Part shown: positions 32,211 through 39,779 of the stretch, piece by piece
Numbering within the stretch: position 1 is the first letter of the stretch
Layout: the number at the start of each line of letters is the position of its first letter
NCBI GenBank assembly: GCA_017542145.1
Contig: JAFXXQ010000047.1
Coordinates: forward strand, 186,001-250,000
Length of the DNA stretch: 64,000 nucleotides
Direction: 5' to 3'
From: Bacteroidaceae bacterium
GTDB lineage: Bacteria; Bacteroidota; Bacteroidia; Bacteroidales; Bacteroidaceae
Translations under genes and position numbers: made by a program
Notes under the pieces: model-generated
What the model was told of the DNA's origin: nothing
What the model saw: the letters and a program-made list of their open reading frames with translations, nothing else
Database searches by the model: none

Positions 32211-34338
32211 CCAACAACCCCTCGACGTATCGCCTCACCGTCCTCTTATCGAATCCCTGCGTGCCGCGGGATACGACATCCCCTCGATGTGCTACGCCTC
32301 AGACCGGCGCCACCAGCCGTCGTGTATGGTCTGCATGGTCAAGGACGTCCACACGGGGCAGATGATACCCTCCTGCTCCACCCTTCCCCGCGAAGGGATG
32401 GAGATTGAGGCCGACACCGAGGAGGTCCTCGGCATGCGACGTCAGGCGCTTGAGCTGCTCCTCAGCGACCATCGTGCCGACTGCGAAGCCCCCTGTACGA
32501 TTGTCTGTCCACAAAGTATCGACGTGGCGCGCGTCCTGCTCCACTACGACCGCGGCGAGCTGTCCGCAGCCGCTGCCGAGCTGGGCGACAAGTCGTGCGA
32601 CGGATGCAAGGCTCCCTGCGAACGGGCCTGCCGACGCCGCACGGTGGATGCGGCTGTCAGCATCCGCTCTCTTCTGGATGAAGTGAGGAGGGAAGGTCAA
32701 CAAGTGAGCAGGTCAACAAGTCAACAAGACAACAGGTCAACAAGTCATCAAGACAGCCTCTCCCAGCGTGTTGACCTGTTGACTTGTGGGCCTGTTGACC
32801 TTTTCAACAGCCGTTTGGGTCGTTTCACCGATGCTGAGAAAGAGCGCATGAAGCAGCTCTACACCCAACCCTCACGTTGCTTGCATTGTGCCTGCGAGGG
32901 AAACGAAAAATGCCGCCTCCGCGAGCTAGCCACCAAGGCTGGCATACGGATGCCGAAATATGGCGTACAGTCGTCGCTACCCGTCAAGGAACGCATCAAA
33001 GTCACAGAACGTCTCGTCTATGAACCTGCAAAATGCATCCGTTGCGGGCTCTGTGTCTATAACACCGACGATGGCTTTACCTTCGAACGCCGCGGCTTCG
33101 ACATGCGGGTCGTCATTCCCGAAGAGAGCAAGTCGCACGTCGGCGACGAGGTTGCCCGGCTGTGTCCTACGGGGGCACTCCATCTGCGTGTTCTGACACT
33201 ACTGCTCCCCCTGCTTATGTTGTTTTCAGGATGCGGGCAGGGAGGACAAAACTCCTCAAAAAGGGAGAACAGCAACATGGGAACTCACGAATGGACTTCC
33301 TTCCGCGGGGGCACATCCCTTGCCGGATACACATCCAACCCGCTCCCCGACAGCCCCCGTCTGCTTTGGGAGTACCGTCATGGGGTACGCACCGTGGCTG
33401 CACCCATCGTCAGCCAGGGAACGGTTTACATGTGTGACAAGCACGGACAGCTGCGTGGCTTTTCCATCGCCGACGGGACACCCACGTATTCGCTCGACCT
33501 GGGCGGCGACGTAGAAGCGCCCTTTGTCACGGCCGACACCTTATTATATATAGGACAGATGGATGGCCAAGTGCGTGCCCTCTCGCTCACCGATGGCGCA
33601 GAGCTGTGGCACTTTGAGACGGAGGGACAAATCCTAGCCTCACCCACCCTCCTGCCTCGTGGAGTACTCGTCGTGGGCAGCTATGACAACACGATGTACA
33701 CCCTCGATTCCCGCACGGGCAACGCTGTGGGACGAGCCTCCACGGGCTATTACATCAATGGTGCAGCAGCCATCTGGCGGGACACCTTCGCCCTCTTCGG
33801 AGGCTGTGATGCCTGGCTACGCGTCAGCGACCTCAGGACAGGACTTGTCACCGACTCCATCCGCCTTGATGCCTATCTGCCCGCATCGCCTGCCCTCGAA
33901 GGTGACTTTGCCTACGTGAACGACTATCAGGGCAATCTGTACGAGATACGTTTTACCAAGGACGGCCACATCGGCGGGCATCGCAAGATGCTCGCTGCCG
34001 AGGGTGATGAAGGCGGCACGACGTCCATGCCGGCTGTCACAGCCGATGCTGTCTTTGTGCTTGCCGAAGGACGTTTTCTCGTCTGTATCGACCGTGCCGA
34101 CGCCCATGTCCGCTGGAAGCAGATGCTGAGAGGCGACGTAGGCGAGTGCTCGCCGCTCGTATGCGCCGACCGCGTGCTTGTCTGCACACGCACGGGCATC
34201 ATCTCCATCCACGACGTCCGCACAGGGCGCTGCCTCTGGACATACGAGACAGGTGAACAGATTGTTGCCTCCCCCGCGGTGGCCGCAGGGAAGATATTTG
34301 TCCTCACAGCTCGCGGCACACTACTCTGCTTTTCATAA
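32194..34338 (+). CDS. NuoG/HydA-like Fe-S module fused to an extracytoplasmic PQQ-like propeller
   Basis: 714 residues from ATG 32194; the frame is open further upstream, but that part is antisense-free shadow of the previous gene. Residues 1-~335 hold a [2Fe-2S] ferredoxin (CYASDRRHQPSCMVC), the NuoG-type Cys region (CEAPCTIVCPQSIDVAR, CDGCKAPCERAC, CLHCACEGNEKC) and CIRCGLCV. Directly after ARLCPTGAL comes LTLLLPLLMLFSGC, a membrane or lipobox-like segment. A propeller opening WTSFRGGTSLAGY follows. No ATG, GTG or TTG start precedes the hydrophobic segment in frame, so one polypeptide is likely. A ~35-residue repeat-derived insert lies at ~168-203. Inferred: transfer of electrons from the NuoEF-like partner across or to the membrane. 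Confidence 0.85.
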   Translation: MKITVNQQPLDVSPHRPLIESLRAAGYDIPSMCYASDRRHQPSCMVCMVKDVHTGQMIPSCSTLPREGMEIEADTEEVLGMRRQALELLLSDHRADCEAPCTIVCPQSIDVARVLLHYDRGELSAAAAELGDKSCDGCKAPCERACRRRTVDAAVSIRSLLDEVRREGQQVSRSTSQQDNRSTSHQDSLSQRVDLLTCGPVDLFNSRLGRFTDAEKERMKQLYTQPSRCLHCACEGNEKCRLRELATKAGIRMPKYGVQSSLPVKERIKVTERLVYEPAKCIRCGLCVYNTDDGFTFERRGFDMRVVIPEESKSHVGDEVARLCPTGALHLRVLTLLLPLLMLFSGCGQGGQNSSKRENSNMGTHEWTSFRGGTSLAGYTSNPLPDSPRLLWEYRHGVRTVAAPIVSQGTVYMCDKHGQLRGFSIADGTPTYSLDLGGDVEAPFVTADTLLYIGQMDGQVRALSLTDGAELWHFETEGQILASPTLLPRGVLVVGSYDNTMYTLDSRTGNAVGRASTGYYINGAAAIWRDTFALFGGCDAWLRVSDLRTGLVTDSIRLDAYLPASPALEGDFAYVNDYQGNLYEIRFTKDGHIGGHRKMLAAEGDEGGTTSMPAVTADAVFVLAEGRFLVCIDRADAHVRWKQMLRGDVGECSPLVCADRVLVCTRTGIISIHDVRTGRCLWTYETGEQIVASPAVAAGKIFVLTARGTLLCFS
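32695..32800 (+). repeat. In-frame palindromic element (rgtcaaca ... ctgttgac) in the NuoG-like gene
   Basis: Left arm of rgtcaaca units, a core ending cccagcgtgttgac, and a right arm of tgttgacc/tgttgact units. It shares the core with both insertions in aroA. It encodes STSQQDNRSTS...SQRVDLLTCGPVD. Confidence 0.85.
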
Positions 34339-34368
34339 TTCATTATTCATAATTCAAAGTTCATAGTT
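34333..34368 (+). repeat. 7-bp array (agttcat), left of the ABC ATPase gene
   Basis: Five units of aattcat/agttcat and variants. The inverted array lies at 35048-35081 on the other side of the ATPase gene. Confidence 0.7.
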
Positions 34369-34376
34369 GTCCATTC

Positions 34377-35069
34377 ATGAAATACATCTCGTTGAACAAC
34401 ATCCGCAAACGTTTCAACGACGGCACCGGCGGACAGCGGACGGTGTTGGACGGACTTTGCCTTGACGTGGAGAAGGGCGATCACATAGCCATCACAGGGG
34501 TATCGGGAACAGGAAAAACCACCCTACTTCGTATCCTCGGCACCCTCACGGCTCCTGACGAAGGGACGTATCTGCTCGACGGCATAAACGTTGATTACTC
34601 CGATGAACGGCAGCTCAGGCAGTTGCGAAACGGATGCATAGGCTTTGTATTCCAGGACTGCCCTTTGCTGCCTTGGCTGACGGCGTGGCAGAACATCCTG
34701 CTGCCGGCACAGGCTGCTGGTGGCCATCCCTCTTCCGACACCGTGGAATGGGCAGAGGAACTGGTGAGGCTGATGGACATTAGCCACGTGAGAGAGCAGA
34801 TGCCGCAGTCGCTGTCGGGTGGGGAGAGGTGCCGAGTAGGGCTATGCCGTGCCTTGGTGATGCGTCCCTCGCTACTGCTTGCCGACGAACCGACGGGACA
34901 GCTCGACGCGGAGCACGCCCACGAGGTGGCCGAGCTGCTGACGATGGTGAACAACCGACTGGGGATGACTGTTGTGACGGTGACACACTCCGACAGCCTG
35001 GCACAGACGGCAAGGCGAGTATACAGGCTCGAAAATGGACAATTGACAACTATGAACTATGAACTGTAA
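34377..35069 (+). CDS. LolD/MacB-type ABC transporter ATPase
   Basis: 230 residues. Walker A GVSGTGKTTLL, signature LSGGERCRVGLCRAL, Walker B LLLADEPTGQLD and the H-loop VTHSDS all match the LolD/MacB/FtsE class, which drives mechanotransmission rather than substrate channels. The C-terminal residues LTTMNYEL come from the inverted agttcat array. It is paired with the permease 3 bases downstream. The position inside the redox cluster suggests it handles a component or product of that system (inference). Confidence 0.92.
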   Translation: MKYISLNNIRKRFNDGTGGQRTVLDGLCLDVEKGDHIAITGVSGTGKTTLLRILGTLTAPDEGTYLLDGINVDYSDERQLRQLRNGCIGFVFQDCPLLPWLTAWQNILLPAQAAGGHPSSDTVEWAEELVRLMDISHVREQMPQSLSGGERCRVGLCRALVMRPSLLLADEPTGQLDAEHAHEVAELLTMVNNRLGMTVVTVTHSDSLAQTARRVYRLENGQLTTMNYEL

Positions 35070-35081
35070 ACTATGAACTAT
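35048..35081 (-). repeat. 7-bp array (agttcat, inverted) at the ATPase-permease junction
   Basis: Five units read atgaact on the plus strand. The array supplies the ATPase C-terminus and stop and the permease start codon. Confidence 0.8.
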
Positions 35082-38000
35082 AACAAGCAGAGTCTGACGT
35101 ATTACCGCCGATTCTATCGCCTGGCAGCTGCCAGCGTGGTGGTGATGATGGCTACCCTCGCAGGTAGCATCGTACTGGGCGACTCGGTACGCGGCTCGTT
35201 GGCTGACAGGGTGGACGAACGGCTGGGCGAAACGCAAACGTTGGTACAGACTGGCGCAGGGTATATCGACGACAGCGTGATGAGCCATCCGCTCCTCGCC
35301 TCGGCACAGGGGTATCTGCTTTGCGAAGGGTTCGTGTCGGTGCCGGGCTCGGGGCAAGGGATGACGCCCGTCAGCGTGTGGGGTACAGACGCCCGTTCGC
35401 TTGCGTGGGGCGAGGCACTCTTTGGTGAACAGCTGGCGAGGCTACTGGGGACGGCGGACAGAGTTGTGCTTCATCTGCCTGCCCGTGGATTGATGCCCGC
35501 AGGGTCGCTGTTCGTGTCACAGGAAACAACCACACAGCTCAGCCTCTCCGTGAAAGGTATGAAGACAGCGGCGCAGGGAGGTAACATGCTATTGCATGGC
35601 GAACAGATGAGGCCGAATAACATCTTCGTCAATCGCCATGAACTGGCCGTAATGCTGGGTGTAAACGAGGACGAAGACGAAGTCAACGGACGGAGCAGCG
35701 AGAGCCATCAAGTTTATTTGGATGGCCGAGTCGCGACGGACGAAGGCGTAGCCAACGTCATTCTTTCGCCAGAAATAATTCAGGCAGCTGACTTTGCTCA
35801 GGTCTGGTGTCCCGAGGCTTCGGGCATCCGCTGGAAAGATGGTGTGGTGACCACCCAGCGGCTGTTTCTGCCATCGGGCGTGACCGACGTGTTGCAACCC
35901 CAGAACCGCTATCTGGCTTATTTCGTTAACAAAATACAGGGCACGGACGACAAAACGCTAGCCTACTCCTTCGTCACCGCCACGGACAGACTACATGGCG
36001 ACGAGGCCGTACTGACGGACTACGCTGCCCGCCGTCTGGGTGCCGCCGTAGGCGATACGGTAGAGATGGAATACTACGTACAAACCCCGGGGCTGAAACA
36101 GCTGACAACGCGAAACCGCCGATTCGTGGTGGCAAGCATCGTATCCGTGGAGTCGTTGGCGGGCGACAGCCTGGTCAAGGCATCGTTCCCCGGACTAACG
36201 GGGGTGGCGCGCTGTACCGACTGGGACAGCGACCTGCCCATCGACATGAGCCGCATCACACCCGACGACGAGGAGTATTGGCGTCTGTATCGTCAGACGC
36301 CGAAGGCTCTCGTCAGCTACGAAGCCGTGAAAGACCACTGGGCTGCTCCGGGCATCGGCGCTGCCACCTTGGTAACGGGTGTGACGGCCGAGCGCATGGT
36401 GCTTCTAACACCCGATGACGTAGGTATCTCTGTGGTGCATCCGCGCGATGCTGCCATCCAGGCCGCCCTTCACGGCACAGACTTCACCGGGCTATTCCTG
36501 GCCTTGGGATTCTTCATCATGCTGGCAGCAGCATTGTTGATGGCCAGTCCCCTGACGGAGATGTATGCCCTGCGACAAAGCGAGACGGAACTGCTCGGCG
36601 TGCTGGGCTTCGCCCCCCGTCAGGTGCGCCGGCGACTGTTCAGCGAGGCGGCACCGGTGCTTCTGGCCTGCACACCCATAGGGGTGGTGGCGGGTTTTGC
36701 ATACGCAGCCCTAATGCTCGGTCTGTTGGCCGGAGCTTGGAACGGAGCTACACACACCGACGGCTTCACGCTCCACGTCCATGCCGCCTCGCTGATTATC
36801 GGCTGGGCAGCAGGGGCAGCGGCGTGCATGGCGATTCTCGCCTGGTGCATACGACGCAGCATACAAAAATCCGAAAATACGGAATTACGGAAATACGGAA
36901 TTACGGAATCACGGAATTACGGAAATATAGAATCACGGGATTACGGAAATACGGAATCACGGAATTACGTCTTCTTCATTTCACTCGCTGTCGTGACGGT
37001 GGGGCTTGTGGTGCTTAACTTCACGCTTTTCCACAGCCTGGCACTCTTTGTCGTGTGCGGACTGTTGTGGATGGCGTGTGCGGCCATGGCAGCATCTATA
37101 AAATTAGGAATTAGGAATGAGGAATTAGGAATTAGGGGGAAATTATCAATTAAATTAGGAATTAGGAATGAGGAATTAGGAATTAGAGGGAAATTATCAA
37201 TTGTCAATTATCAATTATCAATTATTTACTACCGCCGTCAGCATATGCTGACGTTCTGGACGTTGGCCGCGGGCGTATTCACCGTCTTTGCCGTGGGCCT
37301 CAACCGTCCGGACGTCCGCCACGCTGCGCCAGAGATGACAGGCGGCTACGACCTCTTCACCGAAATGGTCGTACCGCTGAGCTACGACTTGACGGGCCTC
37401 GAAGCACGACGCCATCTCGCCTTAGGCGACATGCCCGGGGAGACACGTTTCCTGCAGCTGGCACGGCACACCGAGGACGAGGCAAGCTGCTGGAACCTCA
37501 ACAAGGTGACCACACCAAGCGTGCTCGCCATGCCGACAGAGGCCATGGCGTCGTTTGGCATCGACAGGACAAAGATGGAGAAGGCCACCGATGACGGACT
37601 TATACCCGTGGCTGTAGATAAGGAGGCGTTGCTGTGGAGTATGATGATGAAGGTGGGCGACACACTCGTCTATCGTGCGGCCGACGGACGTGAGATGAAG
37701 GCACTCATCGTCGCCTCGTACCCCACAGGGGTTCTCCACGGCCATGCCATCATGGCGGACGAATGGTTCCGGCACTTGTGGCCTGAGGAAACAGGGAGTC
37801 GCGTGATGCTGGTAGGTAGCGAGGACACCGACAAAGCTGCCGACATGCTTTCCACAGCCCTCGCCGACTATGGCATTACCGTGACCACCACCGCCGAACG
37901 GCTAAAACGTTTCTATGAGGTCACGGATGCCTACCTCAGCATCTTCCTCTCGCTGGGAGGACTGGGGTGCTTGCTGGGGCTTGCCAGCCTCGTCATCGTC

Positions 38001-38291
38001 ATACGCAAGAACCTCGCGGCGCGCAGCAGCGAGATTGGGCTTTACCACGTACTGGGGTTCAAGCCCGACGACATCGTCGGCAGGCTGAGACGCGAGCAGC
38101 GCATGGTCATCTACTACGCCATCGCCACGGGGGTGACGGGCAGCCTCATCAGCATCAGCGGAGGCACCGGCGCCGTCTCACCCGCCGTCTGGGCAGAGGC
38201 TGCAGTACTGTTGGTGGCATTCGTCGCCCTGACGGAACTGATTATCCACACCACCATTCGAGCCTCATCGATCGGTTATCGTTCATTTTAA
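35073..38291 (+). CDS. FtsX/MacB-type ABC permease with two repeat insertions
   Basis: 1072 residues from ATG 35073, itself inside an agttcat array. There is a first membrane helix at ~20-40 (VVVMMATLAGSIVLG), a large extracytoplasmic domain, an FtsX helix group at ~475-605, a second half with another extracytoplasmic domain, and final helices ~960-1065. The long form resembles two-FtsX-domain permeases. Two repeat-derived stretches are in frame in a polar linker: ~600-632 (ggaattac units) and ~677-718 (aattagg and aattgat units). Both lie between membrane helices where inserts would be tolerated. Confidence 0.88.
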   Translation: MNYNKQSLTYYRRFYRLAAASVVVMMATLAGSIVLGDSVRGSLADRVDERLGETQTLVQTGAGYIDDSVMSHPLLASAQGYLLCEGFVSVPGSGQGMTPVSVWGTDARSLAWGEALFGEQLARLLGTADRVVLHLPARGLMPAGSLFVSQETTTQLSLSVKGMKTAAQGGNMLLHGEQMRPNNIFVNRHELAVMLGVNEDEDEVNGRSSESHQVYLDGRVATDEGVANVILSPEIIQAADFAQVWCPEASGIRWKDGVVTTQRLFLPSGVTDVLQPQNRYLAYFVNKIQGTDDKTLAYSFVTATDRLHGDEAVLTDYAARRLGAAVGDTVEMEYYVQTPGLKQLTTRNRRFVVASIVSVESLAGDSLVKASFPGLTGVARCTDWDSDLPIDMSRITPDDEEYWRLYRQTPKALVSYEAVKDHWAAPGIGAATLVTGVTAERMVLLTPDDVGISVVHPRDAAIQAALHGTDFTGLFLALGFFIMLAAALLMASPLTEMYALRQSETELLGVLGFAPRQVRRRLFSEAAPVLLACTPIGVVAGFAYAALMLGLLAGAWNGATHTDGFTLHVHAASLIIGWAAGAAACMAILAWCIRRSIQKSENTELRKYGITESRNYGNIESRDYGNTESRNYVFFISLAVVTVGLVVLNFTLFHSLALFVVCGLLWMACAAMAASIKLGIRNEELGIRGKLSIKLGIRNEELGIRGKLSIVNYQLSIIYYRRQHMLTFWTLAAGVFTVFAVGLNRPDVRHAAPEMTGGYDLFTEMVVPLSYDLTGLEARRHLALGDMPGETRFLQLARHTEDEASCWNLNKVTTPSVLAMPTEAMASFGIDRTKMEKATDDGLIPVAVDKEALLWSMMMKVGDTLVYRAADGREMKALIVASYPTGVLHGHAIMADEWFRHLWPEETGSRVMLVGSEDTDKAADMLSTALADYGITVTTTAERLKRFYEVTDAYLSIFLSLGGLGCLLGLASLVIVIRKNLAARSSEIGLYHVLGFKPDDIVGRLRREQRMVIYYAIATGVTGSLISISGGTGAVSPAVWAEAAVLLVAFVALTELIIHTTIRASSIGYRSF
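36871..36969 (+). repeat. 8-bp array (ggaattac) in frame in the permease
   Basis: About 12 units of ggaattac/ggaaatac/ggaatcac, encoding an 8-residue period (YGITESRN, YGNIESRD, YGNTESRN). Because 8 is not a multiple of 3, unit gain or loss shifts the frame unless three units change. Confidence 0.85.
37101..37226 (+). repeat. 7-bp arrays (aattagg, then aattgat inverted) in frame in the permease
   Basis: A ~51-bp block of five aattagg units plus aaattatcaatt is present twice, followed by four inverted aattgat units. It encodes two copies of KLGIRNEELGIRGKLSI. Confidence 0.85.
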
Positions 38292-38354
38292 ACCTTTTCC
38301 TACCTTCTATAGTCAAATAACCATAAGAAATTATACTTAATCCTTAAAACAACA

Positions 38355-39632
38355 ATGAAAAGAATGCTCATTAGCATGGTGCTTGTCGCCATCTGCAGCA
38401 TCGGTCTGGCTCAGACGGTGACGCAGGGTGCCAGCCAATACGGTTGGCGTGGTCCACAGAACAATGGTCTATATCCCGACACGGGGCTCCTCAACACATG
38501 GCCTGAAGGAGGGCCTGCGCTGGTGTTCGAGGTGGAGGATGCTGGCAAAGGCTACTCCAGCGCACAGGTCGTGGGCGACCGCATCTATCTGACCGGGCTG
38601 AACGACCAGGAGGATCAGGAAATCCTTAGTTGCTATACCCTCGACGGGAAGAAACTCTACGAGACCCCCTACGGCCGTCCGTGGAAGGGTTCCTACCCCG
38701 AGACACGCACCACAGCAACCTACAGCGACGGACGCGTGTACGTCATCAGCGGCATGGGCGAAGTGGTCTGCATGAATGCCGAGGACGGAGCCATCGTCTG
38801 GAAAGTCGATGGCGGAGAGAAGTACGGCCGCAAGACCGGCAACTGGGGCACCAGCGAGTGCCCACTGGTGTACGATGACAAGGTGGTCTATACCCCTTGC
38901 GGCGACCAGACCACCATCGTCGCCCTCAATAAGCAGACGGGCGAGGAGGTGTGGAAGAGCCGTGGCCTCGGTGATAAGAGTGCCTACGTCTCGCCCATCC
39001 TCATTGAATACAAAGGCAAGCGCCAGATTGTGGGCTCGACAGCCCTCAATGCTTTCGGCGTCAATCCTGACACGGGCGAAATTGAGTGGACGTTCGACAA
39101 CTGGGGACCGAAGTTCTATGGCAACAGCTCGCGCTGGGACAACATCGCGCCCAACTCTGCCCTCTACCGCGATGGCAAGATCTTCTTCTGTCACGGCTAC
39201 GACATCAACGGCTTCCAGCTTCAGTTGGCCGACGACCTGAAGAGTGTTAGCCTCACCTGGCGCACCGAGGTCCTCGACACCCACCACGGCGGCTACGTCC
39301 TCGTCGGCGACTACATCTACGGCTCCAACTGGATCAACAACAACGCCGGCAACTGGTGCTGCCTCGACTGGAACACAGGCGAGGTGAAATACGAAACCGC
39401 TTGGGAGGGCAAAGGCAAGGGCTCCATCATCGCCGCCGACGGCAAACTCATCTGCTACGACGAGCGTCGCGGCACCGTGGGCCTCGTCAAGGCTACGCCC
39501 GAGAAGTTTGACGTCGTCAGCGAATTCCGCATCACCAAGGGAAGCGGCCCCTACTGGGCTCATCCTGCATTGGCCGACGGCGTCCTCTACCTGCGTCACG
39601 CCGGAGCTTTCTACGCCTATAAAATCAAGTGA
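38355..39632 (+). CDS. Secreted PQQ-like beta-propeller protein 4
   Basis: 425 residues with a cleavable signal peptide (MKRMLISMVLVAICSIGLAQ). The propeller opens with YGWRGPQNNGLYPDTGLLNTWPEGG, the classic WRGPxxxG...WPxxGP entry of this family, and has blades such as VVCMNAEDGAIVWKVDGG and TTIVALNKQTGEEVWKS. It is a soluble extracytoplasmic paralogue of the cluster's other propellers. A perfect inverted repeat follows its stop codon directly. Confidence 0.9.
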   Translation: MKRMLISMVLVAICSIGLAQTVTQGASQYGWRGPQNNGLYPDTGLLNTWPEGGPALVFEVEDAGKGYSSAQVVGDRIYLTGLNDQEDQEILSCYTLDGKKLYETPYGRPWKGSYPETRTTATYSDGRVYVISGMGEVVCMNAEDGAIVWKVDGGEKYGRKTGNWGTSECPLVYDDKVVYTPCGDQTTIVALNKQTGEEVWKSRGLGDKSAYVSPILIEYKGKRQIVGSTALNAFGVNPDTGEIEWTFDNWGPKFYGNSSRWDNIAPNSALYRDGKIFFCHGYDINGFQLQLADDLKSVSLTWRTEVLDTHHGGYVLVGDYIYGSNWINNNAGNWCCLDWNTGEVKYETAWEGKGKGSIIAADGKLICYDERRGTVGLVKATPEKFDVVSEFRITKGSGPYWAHPALADGVLYLRHAGAFYAYKIK

Positions 39633-39731
39633 TTTCAGACTTTCAGACTAACAGACTGGCAGATGATAGTCCTGAGTCCGAACCGCTAACGGAGCATTCA
39701 TCTGCCAGTCTGTTAGTCTGAAAGTCTGAAA
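39633..39731. repeat. 34-bp perfect inverted repeat of cagactnn units around a 31-nt core
   Basis: Left arm 39633-39666 (cagacttt, cagactaa, cagactgg, cagatga) and right arm 39698-39731 are exact reverse complements. The loop and flanks match the coding element at 28318-28376. There is no T-run after it, so it is not a standard terminator. Confidence 0.9.
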
Positions 39732-39737
39732 GAGGCC

Positions 39738-39774
39738 CTTAACCTCTAACCCATCCTCTAACCTCTAACCCTTA
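39738..39774 (-). repeat. 7-bp array (ggttaga, inverted) before the glycosyltransferase gene
   Basis: Units read cctctaa/tctaacc on the plus strand, ending just before ATG 39780. The same unit recurs in plus orientation after aroA. Confidence 0.7.
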
Positions 39775-39779
39775 CCCAC

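Noticed and set aside
29817-34338. NAD-dependent hydrogenase
   Set aside because: The NuoE/F/G-like modules fit, but no H-cluster domain or NiFe subunit is present; a propeller takes that place.
23415-39632. True PQQ-dependent alcohol or glucose dehydrogenases
   Set aside because: The propellers lack the adjacent-Cys disulfide and catalytic Asp pattern I would expect, and no pqq synthesis genes are in the window.
39633-39731. Rho-independent terminator
   Set aside because: The stem is far too long and no T-run follows; it matches a repeat family instead.
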